Of a stretch of DNA of 64,000 nucleotides, positions 10,391-20,000 are shown one piece after another. The stretch covers positions 62,001 to 126,000 of the forward strand of contig JAEUWI010000011.1 in assembly GCA_016791475.1 (NCBI GenBank), written 5' to 3'. Under the pieces are notes generated by a model, which saw nothing but the letters and a program-made list of their open reading frames with translations, was not told where the DNA came from and made no database searches. How positions within the stretch are numbered: position 1 is the stretch's first letter; each line of letters begins with the position of its first letter. The DNA comes from Candidatus Hydrogenedentota bacterium (GTDB lineage: Bacteria; Hydrogenedentota; Hydrogenedentia; Hydrogenedentales; JAEUWI01). The position numbers and the translations under genes were made by a program.

Positions 10391-11674
10391 ATGAATCACA
10401 CCAAATCCAAAGCGTTGTTTGCGGCGGCGAATCAGACCCTGGTGGGCGGGGTGAACAGCCCCGTGCGCGCCTTCAAAGGCGTGGGCGGCGAACCTTTTTT
10501 CGTCAAGTCCGGCAAGGGTGCCACCATTACGGACGTGGACGGCAACCAATATATCGACTATGTCCTCTCCTGGGGCCCGCTGGTGCTGGGCCACGCGAGC
10601 GAAGTGATCGAGTCGGCGGTGCGCGATGCCCTGTCCCACGGCGCGAGTTTTGGCATTCCCACGGAATCGGAAATCCGCCTGGCGGAGAAGGTGGCCTCGA
10701 TCGTGCCGTGTGTGCAGAAACTGCGCCTCGTCAACAGCGGCACGGAAGCGACCATGAGCGCGATTCGCCTGGCGCGGGGCTACACGGGCCGCGATCTGGT
10801 GGTGAAAATTGAGGGTTGTTACCACGGCCACGTGGACAGCCTGCTGGTGAAGGCGGGCAGTGGCCTGACAACGCTGGGCGTGCCCACGAGTCCGGGCGTG
10901 CCCAAGGCCTACGCCGCCACCACGCTCACCATCCCCTACAACGATCTGGAGGCGGTTCGCACGGTGTTTGAAGAGCATGGCGAACATATCGCCTGCCTTA
11001 TCGTGGAGCCGGTGGCGGGCAATATGGGTGTGGTGCTGCCGGAGCCGGGCTATCTCGCCGGCCTAAAGGCTTTCACCGAGCAATATGGTTCGCTGCTGAT
11101 TTTTGATGAAGTGATGTCGGGCTTCCGTGCTGCGCTGGGCGGCGCGCAGGAGCGCTATGGTGTCACCCCGGATCTTTGCGCGCTCGGAAAAGTCATCGGC
11201 GGCGGGTTGCCGGTGGGGGCCTACGGCGGTCCGGCGGAGATCATGGATCACTTGTCGCCCGTGGGGCCGGTGTATCAGGCCGGCACCCTATCGGGGAATC
11301 CGCTCGCGACGGCGGCGGGCCTGGCTGCCCTGGGCGCGTTGTCCCAGCCCGGCGTGATTGAAGGAATCGAAACGCAGATGACGCACCTGAGCGAAGGGTT
11401 TGGCCAGATTGCGAAGGAAGCGGGCATCCCGATCTTCCAGACCCAGGCGGGCTCCATGGCGTGCATGTTTTTCCACGAAGGACCGATCCGCAACTACGAA
11501 GAGGCCACGAAGTCGGACACGGCGCGCTATGGCAAGTTCTTCTGGGGCATGCTGGAGCGCGGCGTGTATTTCGCGCCATCACAGTACGAAGCGTGCTTCA
11601 TGAGCACGGCCCACGAAGACAGCCACATTGATCGGACGCTGGAGGCGGCGCGGGAAGTGTTTAAGGGACTGTAA
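10391..11674 (+). CDS. hemL: Glutamate-1-semialdehyde 2,1-aminomutase
   Basis: A protein of 427 residues, the normal HemL length. The enzyme is PLP-dependent and converts glutamate-1-semialdehyde to 5-aminolevulinate in the C5 route of tetrapyrrole synthesis, in the cytoplasm. Seen: LVGGVNSPVRAFKGV near the N-terminus, VLSWGPLVLGHA, NSGTEATMSAIRLARG, FDEVMSGFR, and the PLP lysine Lys267 in ALGKVIGGGLPVGAYGG. The ATG at 10391 aligns with the family start; a GTG 12 bp upstream is possible. It stands alone between a divergent sulfatase and a deacetylase, with no other heme gene nearby. Confidence 0.95.
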   Translation: MNHTKSKALFAAANQTLVGGVNSPVRAFKGVGGEPFFVKSGKGATITDVDGNQYIDYVLSWGPLVLGHASEVIESAVRDALSHGASFGIPTESEIRLAEKVASIVPCVQKLRLVNSGTEATMSAIRLARGYTGRDLVVKIEGCYHGHVDSLLVKAGSGLTTLGVPTSPGVPKAYAATTLTIPYNDLEAVRTVFEEHGEHIACLIVEPVAGNMGVVLPEPGYLAGLKAFTEQYGSLLIFDEVMSGFRAALGGAQERYGVTPDLCALGKVIGGGLPVGAYGGPAEIMDHLSPVGPVYQAGTLSGNPLATAAGLAALGALSQPGVIEGIETQMTHLSEGFGQIAKEAGIPIFQTQAGSMACMFFHEGPIRNYEEATKSDTARYGKFFWGMLERGVYFAPSQYEACFMSTAHEDSHIDRTLEAAREVFKGL

Positions 11675-11679
11675 GTTTC

Positions 11680-11778
11680 AAAGGACTCAAGGGACCTAAA
11701 GGACTCAAGGGACTTTAGGGACGTAAGGGGCTCTAAGGACTTGATGGGCGAGTAAGGCCCATGACCCATAAGACCCAT
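11680..11778. repeat. 9-bp array, unit near AAAGGACTC
   Basis: Seven 9-bp units run from 11680 to 11742: AAAGGACTC, AAGGGACCT, AAAGGACTC, AAGGGACTT, TAGGGACGT, AAGGGGCTC, TAAGGACTT. Further degraded units follow, including ATGACCCAT and AAGACCCAT at 11760-11777, whose complement matches the array at 46569. It starts six bases after the hemL stop. Confidence 0.8.
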
Positions 11779-11831
11779 CCGGACTCGCCGCCGTCGCGCG
11801 GGCCCTGCAATATTCTAAGGAGAGAGCAAAC

Positions 11832-13529
11832 ATGTCGTGGTGGACCAGTCTTGCAATCATCGTTCTTGGGGCGGCCTCGGCTGTGGCCCAGTTGCCCGAG
11901 AAAACCGTGGTTCTTACTTTTGACGACGCGGTGAAATCCCATGTGACCATTGTGGCGCCCGCGCTGAAGGAGCGGGGCTTCGGCGGGACCTTTTTCATCA
12001 CCCATGAGTGGATGGGCGATACGGAGAACTTCCTGAGCTGGGAGGACGTGGCGACGATTCACCAGATGGGCTTCGAGATCGGAAACCACACGTGGACCCA
12101 TCAGGGCTTTGCGAGTCCCGCCGAGGCCGCGCGGATGGAGGGAGAGCTCGCGCTGGTGGAGAGCGCCCTCAAGAAAGTGGGCGTGCCCAAGCCGGTCTCC
12201 TTCGCCTGGCCGGGCAACGCCTTCTGCATCGAGGGCGTGCGCGTACTGGAGAAGTGCGGCTATCAAATCGCGCGGCGCGGCATGCAGCCGGAGCTGCCCT
12301 ATGGCCGGATTTTCGTCGGACCCCTCTACGAACCGGACCGGCACCATCGGCTGCTCATTCCCACCACGGGCGACGCCTATCCCGACTGGACCCTGGACCA
12401 TTTCAAGACGCTGGTGAACAGCGGCAAGCCGGGCCAGCCGGTCATCGTGCAGTTTCACGGTGTTCCCGATCCGGTCCACCCCTGGGTGCACACGGACCCG
12501 GCGCGCTTTATCGAGTTCATGGACTATCTCAAGGCGGAAAACTTCAATGTGGTTGCGCTTCGAGATCTGATCCCTGTGGCCGATGCGAACCCCGAGGCAA
12601 AGGGTATGCCCGCGGACCGCTATCCCCTGCCGAAGGAGGGTGTGCTGAAGCAATCGCCGGAGGTGGAAGCCACGCGCAACGATCTGCGTTATTGGCTGGA
12701 GAACATGCTGGTCCATCATGGCTACTCCTTTGAGGAGGTGGCCCAGGTGACCGGATGGGATGTGCAGACGGTAACCCAGATCGCCCAGGCGGCGGCCTTC
12801 GGGCGTGAAACGCTGGAAGGGGCGCGCAAACCCGGCCTGAAGATCCTGCCCTATCCCGGCGGACGCCATCCGCGCATTGGCTTTCTGGAAGGGGCCGTCG
12901 CACCGCAGCGGGGCACCAAGGCCAGCATCTTCGCGCCCTGGGAGGGCGGCGGCTATGCCGTGCTGGATGTGCCGGAGGCCATCTGGCAACAGAAAGACCT
13001 GATCTATCTTGCCCACACCCACATCCCCACCTACTGGGACGCACAAAACGAGCGCATCGAGAATATCGACTGGACCCGCACGGAAACGGGCCTCTCGCTG
13101 TCGCGCACGCTGCCGAACAAGGTGTCCTTCGGGGTGAACCTCAGCGCCGCGGATACGACGGTTGATATCGAGATGTGGATCGAAAACGGGACCGATGCCG
13201 CCCTGACGGATCTGCGGGCCCAGGTCTGCCTGATGCTGAAGGATCTCGTGGGTTTTGAGGCCCAGACCAACGACAACAAGACCTTCTCCGACCCGGTCAC
13301 CACTGTGGGCAATGCCGACGGGTCCCGCTGGGTGATCATCGCCTTTGACCCGGTCGATCGCTGCTGGGGCAATGCGAAATGCCCCTGCGCCCACGTGGAC
13401 CCGCAATTTCCCGACGCGGCACCTGGAGAGCGAAAAGTCGTGCGGGGCCGTATCTGGTTTTATGAAGGGAAGCTGATTGAGACGCAGCAGAAAGCCGCGG
13501 AGTCCTGGGCGGCGCAGCCCAGGGATTGA
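11832..13529 (+). CDS. Polysaccharide deacetylase-family protein with a C-terminal extension
   Basis: A protein of 565 residues with an N-terminal signal segment (about residues 1-19). The NodB-type deacetylase domain is seen in LTFDD (Asp31/Asp32) and the metal-binding HTWTH (His86, His90), followed by family blocks to about residue 255. The remaining ~300 residues form an extension: a helical part (about 265-340) and a beta-rich part with WIENGTDAAL and a Cys cluster (CWGNAKCPCAH). I do not recognise this extension as a named domain. Expected chemistry is metal-dependent removal of acetyl groups from a glycan. A strong Shine-Dalgarno (AAGGAGAG) precedes the ATG. Substrate unknown. Confidence 0.8.
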   Translation: MSWWTSLAIIVLGAASAVAQLPEKTVVLTFDDAVKSHVTIVAPALKERGFGGTFFITHEWMGDTENFLSWEDVATIHQMGFEIGNHTWTHQGFASPAEAARMEGELALVESALKKVGVPKPVSFAWPGNAFCIEGVRVLEKCGYQIARRGMQPELPYGRIFVGPLYEPDRHHRLLIPTTGDAYPDWTLDHFKTLVNSGKPGQPVIVQFHGVPDPVHPWVHTDPARFIEFMDYLKAENFNVVALRDLIPVADANPEAKGMPADRYPLPKEGVLKQSPEVEATRNDLRYWLENMLVHHGYSFEEVAQVTGWDVQTVTQIAQAAAFGRETLEGARKPGLKILPYPGGRHPRIGFLEGAVAPQRGTKASIFAPWEGGGYAVLDVPEAIWQQKDLIYLAHTHIPTYWDAQNERIENIDWTRTETGLSLSRTLPNKVSFGVNLSAADTTVDIEMWIENGTDAALTDLRAQVCLMLKDLVGFEAQTNDNKTFSDPVTTVGNADGSRWVIIAFDPVDRCWGNAKCPCAHVDPQFPDAAPGERKVVRGRIWFYEGKLIETQQKAAESWAAQPRD

Positions 13530-13629
13530 CGCAACTGGAGGAACCAGCTCGGTGTTGACGGCACCATGGTATTTAATGCCTGTACCGTGATGCGCGCGGC
13601 TGGCCCTGCGTCTCCTGAATTCGTAATTT

Positions 13630-13995
13630 TCAATTCTTAATTCCAAACATCTCCGCCCACAACGCTTCCTTGAACCCCACCGTCGCCACGCCATCCCCCA
13701 GGACAAAGGGCCGCTTCACCAGATTTCCATTCGACGCCAGCAACTCCAATGCTTCCGCCTCGCCCATCGTCGGCAGCTTCTCTTTCATATTCAGCGCCTT
13801 GTAATCCATACCGGAGGTGTTGAACAGCTTCCGCACATCGCCCCCCATGGCCTTCAGCATCTTCTTCAACTCCGCCACGGTCGGCGGGGTCTCGCGAATC
13901 GGTATTTCTTTGAAAACAACGCCCTGCGCCCCAAGCCACTTCGCCGCCTTCTGGCAGGTCCCGCAATTCTTATAGGCATACATTTTAATAGACAC
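13630..13995 (-). CDS. ArsC/Spx-family thioredoxin-fold protein
   Basis: A protein of 121 residues. Seen: MYAYKNCGTCQKAAKWL with the redox pair Cys11 and Cys14 in the fold position of ArsC/Spx proteins; PIRETPPTVAELKKML; KLFNTSG; and the C-terminal NGNLVKRPFV motif typical of this family (YffB/ArsC-like). The GTG at 13995 is chosen because AAGGAG stands seven bases upstream; the internal ATG at 13983 would be too far from that site. Probably a glutathione- or thioredoxin-dependent reductase. No ars genes are nearby, so arsenate reduction is not supported. Convergent with the deacetylase. Confidence 0.85.
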   Translation of the reverse strand: MSIKMYAYKNCGTCQKAAKWLGAQGVVFKEIPIRETPPTVAELKKMLKAMGGDVRKLFNTSGMDYKALNMKEKLPTMGEAEALELLASNGNLVKRPFVLGDGVATVGFKEALWAEMFGIKN

Positions 13996-14094
13996 AGCAA
14001 ATCTCCTTCGCAATCGAACCTTGGATGACTGAATTTCCCCCAAGACATTACACCGCCCCGCGCGCGCATTGCCAACGCGTCACAGGGTTGCAGG

Positions 14095-14212
14095 GACAGC
14101 AGCGACACCAGCGACAGCAGGAAACCAGATCTTCAATGGCTCTCCTCCCTGCTATCCCTATTCGTCCCTTTTTCTTCTTCCCTTCCGTGAAATTCCGTGC
14201 CCTTCCGTGGTC
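14095..14212. repeat. Gene-free gap (13996-14311) with 9-bp and 10-bp arrays
   Basis: The gap between the divergent arsC-like and DUF4838 genes holds GACAGCAGC, GACACCAGC, GACAGCAGG at 14095-14121 (period 9) and TTCCGTGAAA, TTCCGTGCCC, TTCCGTGGTC at 14183-14212 (period 10), with pyrimidine-rich DNA between them. Promoters for both genes must lie here, but none stands out. Confidence 0.7.
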
Positions 14213-14311
14213 AATTCTTATATTTCCCTCTTTGTGATCCCCCGTGCCCATGCGCTACCATTCGTCGAGAGCAATTTTCGGGGGTAACCATCCAACAGGA
14301 GCCCATTTTCC

Positions 14312-16804
14312 ATGTTCACCACCACCCGCCTGCTAAGCATCTGCATCGCGCTGGCCGCGTCTTTTGCCGCCTTCGCACTCCCCGCAAAGGATCTCTCCCA
14401 GTGGAGCATCCTCGTCGCGCCCGACGCCATCCCCAGCGAGCAATTCGCCGCCCAGGAATTTCAGTCCCTGTGGCAAGCCTGCAGCGGCGTCACCCTCCCC
14501 ATCAGCAATGTTGGCGAGACCGGCAAAAACTACATCGTGATCGGCCCCGGCATGGCCAACCAGGCGGGCGTGAGCAACAATGACCTGGGCGAGGAGGGCC
14601 TCCTGATCCGCGTGGCGCCGAACGCCCTCGTCATCACCGGCGGCCAGCCGCGTGGCACCCTTTACGGCGTCTACGAGTTCTTCGAGCGCTACGTCGGCGC
14701 CCGCTTTCTCACCACGGACCACACCTGGTTCCCGGAAGATGCCGCCACCCGCGATCTGAAGAATGGCGAATACCGCTATGCCCCACCCTTCTCCTTTCGC
14801 TGGAGCTACTACGGCGAAAACAACACCAACCCCGCGTTTGCAACCCGCATGCGCGTCAACACCGTGGCGACCGACGAAAAGTTCGGCGGCGTCACACCCC
14901 AGAATCTCATCAGCCACTCCTTTTACCACCATTGCCCCGCGGAAAAATTCGGTAAGGAACACCCCGAGTATTTCGCCCTCGTCGGCGGCGAACGCAAGCT
15001 GGAAATGCACGGCGGCGGCCCCGAGCTCTGCCTTACCAACCCCGCCGTGCTCGATGTCGTGACGGCCTCCGTCCTGGCCGATTTGGAAAAGAACCCCCAG
15101 TTGCGCAATATCAGCGTCAGCCAGAACGACAACGACGCCTACTGCCGCTGTGAGAACTGCGAGGCGATCAACCAGCGCGAAGGCACGCCCATGGGCACCT
15201 ACCTCGCCTTCGTCAACGCCGTGGCGGAACGCATCGAGCCCAAGTTCCCCAACACAAAGATCGGCACCCTCGCCTACTGGCACACGCGCAAGGCCCCAAA
15301 AACCATCCGTCCGCGACACAATGTCCAGATCCAGCTCTGCAGCATCGAGTGCTGTACCCTCCACCCCATCAACGATCCAAAGTGCGAGAAGAATCGTGAG
15401 TTCTGTGACGACCTCGCGAACTGGAAAGCCATCAGCGACGATATCTGGGTCTGGAATTACAACACCAATTTCGCCAGCTACGACCTGCCCTTCCCCAACC
15501 TCCGCGTGATCGGACCCAACGTCAATTACTTCCTCAACAACAACGTCCACGGCCTTTTCATGCAAGCCGCCGGCAACTGCCTGAGCGCCGAGTTCAGCGA
15601 TCTCCGCAACTACGTCATCAGCCAACTCATGTGGAATCCCGATCAGGAAGGCTGGGCGCTGGTGGAGGAGTTCTGCAAGCTTCACTACGGACCCGCCGCC
15701 AAACCGATCCTCGAATACCTCACCGCCCTCCACGACAACGCCGAATCCTCAGGCATGCACCCGGACTGCTTCCCCACCGCCGTGGAAGTCGGCCTTAACC
15801 GCGACTTCTCCATCAAGGCCATTGGCTGGTTTCAGATGGCCCTGGCCCTCGCTCCCGACGACGCCACCCGCGCCCGCGTGGAGAAGGCCAGCCTCTGCGC
15901 CTGGAAGGCCCTCATCGAAAGCAGCAGCGGCACGCGCTATGAAAACGGCCGCTGCCATATCGCCCTGCCCGAAGGATACGAGAATGCCATCGAGACCTAC
16001 ATTGCCCTCGGCCGAAAAGCCGGGCTGACCATGGCCCGGGAACTTCAGACCGCCGAAGACCTTTACACCAGCCTCCAGGGCCTGAGCGCGGGCTTCCCTG
16101 CCGTGCGATTTGAGAATGACACCTGGCAGGTCACCGTGCTCCCCGAGCAAAACGGCAAGCTCGCCTCAATGGTCTACAAGCCCACCGGTCGCGATGTCGT
16201 GTTTCCGCGCGGGCGCATGTTCAACCGCCACCGCGCCATGGAAGAATGGGGCGTCGCCGGTTTCACCGACAAAGACCTCCTCAAGTTCAACGCGGAAGCC
16301 ACCGACAACGGCGTCACCCTGACCGGCACGCTCGACGGGCGTGTCACCATCGTGCGCCGCATCGATTTCGATCCCGCCAACCCCGCACGGGTCCGCTTCC
16401 ACACGACCCTCACCCACCTCGGCGCGGAGCCGCAGAACTATCAGATCTGGATCCACCCCGAGTACGACTCCAACACCACCGCGGCCAACGAAAAGGCCGT
16501 CACCGGCTACGTCGAGCACGACGGCTGGAAGGCCCTCGTGGAAGACGACAAATTCGGCGGAGGCCCCAACGAAGAGACCCTGCGCAAGGCCACCGGCAAC
16601 AAATTCGCCTTCTATAACAGCGAGCTGAACTTCGGCGTCGTTCAGACTTTCGATCGCAACGAAATCGAACGCCTCGACCTCTTCTGGCGCCCAAACCGCT
16701 CCCAGATCAATCTGGAAATGTACACGAAAACAAAAGAACTGAAGACCAGCGAGACCTTCGATTATGGTTACACGTTGGAGCTGCTGACAGCACCCCCGGC
16801 ATAA
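14312..16804 (+). CDS. Exported DUF4838 protein, glycoside-hydrolase-like
   Basis: A protein of 830 residues with a clear signal peptide (about residues 1-22). The region around residues 25-140 resembles the N-terminal domain of alpha-glucuronidase-like enzymes (GGQPRGTLYGVYEFFERYVGARF split by a loop). The middle part carries the DUF4838 blocks SVSQNDNDAYCRCENC, GTLAYWHTRKAP, DIWVWNYNTNF and the C-terminal LMWNPDQEGWALVEEFCKLHYG. The last ~250 residues are beta-rich. DUF4838 proteins are common in polysaccharide-degrading PVC bacteria and are predicted glycosidases; the substrate and catalytic residues are not established. A 10-bp-stem terminator follows closely, so the gene is probably monocistronic. 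Confidence 0.8.
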   Translation: MFTTTRLLSICIALAASFAAFALPAKDLSQWSILVAPDAIPSEQFAAQEFQSLWQACSGVTLPISNVGETGKNYIVIGPGMANQAGVSNNDLGEEGLLIRVAPNALVITGGQPRGTLYGVYEFFERYVGARFLTTDHTWFPEDAATRDLKNGEYRYAPPFSFRWSYYGENNTNPAFATRMRVNTVATDEKFGGVTPQNLISHSFYHHCPAEKFGKEHPEYFALVGGERKLEMHGGGPELCLTNPAVLDVVTASVLADLEKNPQLRNISVSQNDNDAYCRCENCEAINQREGTPMGTYLAFVNAVAERIEPKFPNTKIGTLAYWHTRKAPKTIRPRHNVQIQLCSIECCTLHPINDPKCEKNREFCDDLANWKAISDDIWVWNYNTNFASYDLPFPNLRVIGPNVNYFLNNNVHGLFMQAAGNCLSAEFSDLRNYVISQLMWNPDQEGWALVEEFCKLHYGPAAKPILEYLTALHDNAESSGMHPDCFPTAVEVGLNRDFSIKAIGWFQMALALAPDDATRARVEKASLCAWKALIESSSGTRYENGRCHIALPEGYENAIETYIALGRKAGLTMARELQTAEDLYTSLQGLSAGFPAVRFENDTWQVTVLPEQNGKLASMVYKPTGRDVVFPRGRMFNRHRAMEEWGVAGFTDKDLLKFNAEATDNGVTLTGTLDGRVTIVRRIDFDPANPARVRFHTTLTHLGAEPQNYQIWIHPEYDSNTTAANEKAVTGYVEHDGWKALVEDDKFGGGPNEETLRKATGNKFAFYNSELNFGVVQTFDRNEIERLDLFWRPNRSQINLEMYTKTKELKTSETFDYGYTLELLTAPPA

Positions 16805-16831
16805 GCAGAGCCGACATTCACAATCTTCATC

Positions 16832-16862
16832 GGCCGGTGCGCCACGCACCGGCCTTTTCTTT
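16832..16862 (+). terminator. Rho-independent terminator after the DUF4838 gene
   Basis: A perfect 10-bp stem, GGCCGGTGCG (16832-16841) with CGCACCGGCC (16845-16854), loop CCA, followed by TTTTCTTT. Confidence 0.9.
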
Positions 16863-17010
16863 GGTCGCAATACTACGAATTTCTTAGAAACGCTACCGCA
16901 CAATGCGGAATAAACCCGGCATGCGGCCCTGCGCCTATCCCGGGCAATCCCCCCTTCACAGAAATTGGGACTTGCTGTATCATTGAGCTTCGACACCAAT
17001 GGAGATCATC

Positions 17011-20000
17011 ATGATAAAGTCCCGCTACAGTCTGCCGCTCTTCCTCGCCACAACGTTTGTGACCGGCCTCGGCCTGCTCTCCACCGCATGTACACCGCCG
17101 GAGCCCGATGTTCCGAGTGCGGCATTTACCGCGTCCCCGGAAACCGGGCCCGCGCCGCTGGTGGTTCAATTTACCGACACCTCCACGACCTCCGGCGGCG
17201 GCGCCCCGGAAAGCTGGCTGTGGGACTTCGGCGACGGCAGCACAAGCACAAGCCAGTCCCCCTCCCATACCTACGAAGGCATTGGTGTCTACACCGTCTC
17301 GCTGACGGTCACGCTGGGCGAGGAAACCGACACCGCCACGCAGTCGAACTTGATCGAGGTTCGGGATCCCGATGCGCCGCCCAGCACGCCGGCCAACCTG
17401 GTGTTCCCCCAGACGCCCCTGACCGGAAGCGCCGCGACCATTTCCGGAACGGCCGATCCCAACGCGACCATTCACGTTATCGTGTCCACGAACATGACCT
17501 TCACGACGACTGCGGATGCCTCCGGCGCCTTCTCCGTGGAAGTTACGCTTCTGGCCGGCCAGCGCAATCGACTCTCGGTCATCGCGGAAAACGCGCTTGG
17601 CCTCCGCAGCGCACCGGCCCCGGTCGAGATTACCCAGGACGCGCAGGCGCCCATGGTGGCCATCGATTTCCCCGAGGACGGCCTGGAACTCACCAACGAA
17701 TCCATTCAGGTCGCTGGACGCATCAGCGATGTGCTCAGCGGCTTCCTGGGCCTCGAAGTCCAGGTCAACGGCGGCGCGGCCGAGGTGTTCCCCGGCATCG
17801 GCACCAATGGCTCCTTTGAGCGCCAGGCGGTGCCCCTCGCCCTGGGCGCCAACGTGATCACCGCCACGGGCGTCGACGCGGCCGGCAACAGCACGACCGC
17901 CACGGTGACCGTTACCCGCGTGGCCGCGACGGGCCCGCGCTTGACCGTCGTGTCCGGCAATGACCAGAGCGGAGAAATTCGCACCGAACTCGCAAACCCG
18001 GTCGTTGTGAAGGTGGCGAACGAAGACGGCTCGCCCTTCGTCGGGAAAACCGTGAACTTCCACGTCACCCGAAGCGACGGGCGCCTCGCCACGGTGTCGG
18101 GTGCGGAAGAGCGCGCGATGCGCCTCCAGACGCGGACCGATAGCGAGGGCCTCGCCACGGTCTTCTGGACGCTGGGCTCCGACGCGGGCCAGGGCAACAA
18201 CCGGATCAGCGTCACCAGCGAAGATATCGCGGGGACCACGTTCTTCTGCGCTTCGGCCCTGGCCGGGCCGCCCGCCCAGATCAACATCATGATGGGCAAC
18301 GACCAGCGCGCGGAAACAGGAGCCCCGGCGCCGGAGCGTCTGATTGCGTGGGTGAGCGACGGCGGCAACTCCGTGGGGGGCGTCCCGGTTACCTTTCGGG
18401 TCGTTTCCGGCGATGGCGGATTCGAACCGGACGGGAACCCGGAGATCACCATCGATACGGATATCACCGGAAACGCACGGACCTACTTCACTGCGGGAGA
18501 GACGCCCGGAAAGAACATCATCGAGGCGAATTTTGAAGGGAACACCGGCCTGCCCGCCACCTTCACGATTGAAGGGGTTCAGCGCACCGAGGGCCAGCCC
18601 ACCACCTTCTCCGGGGTTGTGCTCGACAATGCAAACTCGCCCGTGGGTGGTGTGGAGGTGGACATCTCCGTCAATGGCGTCTTCCTGGAACCGGCCATCA
18701 CCGATGAAGAGGGTCGCTTTCTATTCACCGGCATTCCCGATGGCCCCGCCCGAGGTCGCTTCGACGGGCGCACCGCCACAACCCTGGGCGGAGAACCCAT
18801 CACCGGCGGTGGCTTCCCCCGGCTGCCCTTTGAGACGACCATCATCGCCAACGCCGCGAACACCCTGCCGCGACCGGTCTATCTGCCCCAGCTTGACCCC
18901 GCGAACGAAGTGCTGTATGACGGCACCCAGGACGTGGAGCTGCGCGTCGCGGGTGTTGAAGGATTGAAAATGGTGGTGAAGGCGGGTTCCATGACGAACT
19001 CCGACGGTACCATTCCTTCGCCGTCGAATCCCGCCACCCTGTCCCTCACCCAGGTGCACTACGACGACGTGCCCATGGCCCTGCCCGGCGGCGTGGCGAC
19101 GCAGTTCGCCTGGACACTGCAACCCTCCCAAGCCCGCTTCGACCCGCCCGTGGAGATTACCTACCCCAACATGTCCGGCCTGCCCGCCGGGGCCGCGGCC
19201 TACTTCCTCAGCTTCGAACATGGCACCAACGCTTTTGAAATCGCGGCCTCGGGACGGGTGAGCGACGACGCGAGCGAAATTGTTTCCGATCCCGGCTCCG
19301 GCCTCTACGTGGCCGGCTGGGGCGGCAATTGCCCGCCCTACGCCGTCACCGGTGTCGTGCGCAACTGTTTTGAGGTCGCCGTGGCCTTCCTCGAAGGAAG
19401 CCCGAGGTGTCCCCAGGCCTTTCCGGGTTTGTGTCCCGAGGAATGGAGCGCGGGTGACTTCTCCGCCGCGTTTGGTCCCCTGGCGAACAGCCTCCGGGAG
19501 ATTGAGCCCTACCGCGTGACGGCAAAAGTGTTTCCCTCCGCCAACTCCGCCGCGTCGCAACTCTTCGCCGTGAACCAGTGGCTCGATCGCCTCACGGAAG
19601 AAGCCCGGGAGAACGTCCCGGGCTCCGCCGAATGCCCGCGCCCCTTCCTCATCCTCGTGGGCCACAGCCTGGGCGGTGACACGGTTCGCCTCGCCGGCGA
19701 CCTCAACCCGGATGTCGCCATCATCGCCGATGGCATCAGCCGCGAACTGGTGCTGGAGGATTTCCCCGGTGTGCCCTTCTATCAGCGCGATCAGGTGCTG
19801 CCCGGCGTCGGCGGCGTCATTAACTTTGTCACCCCCGACGGGCTGACCGATGTTGAACGGGCAAACTGTTCCAACATTGGCGTGGACAACTTCGGCGATA
19901 TCGAGTGCCTGCGCGGCTTTCGCGTCGAGGGCGATAGCGTGATCGAAGTGCCGGGAACCGATCACAAGTCGATCATCGAGAGTGCCCTCTTCCAGGACCG

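Noticed and set aside
11733-13706. 657-codon open frame on the - strand opposite the deacetylase gene
   Set aside because: The + strand protein has clear deacetylase motifs and a good ribosome site; the antisense frame is rich in Arg/Gly/His as expected for high-GC shadow frames.
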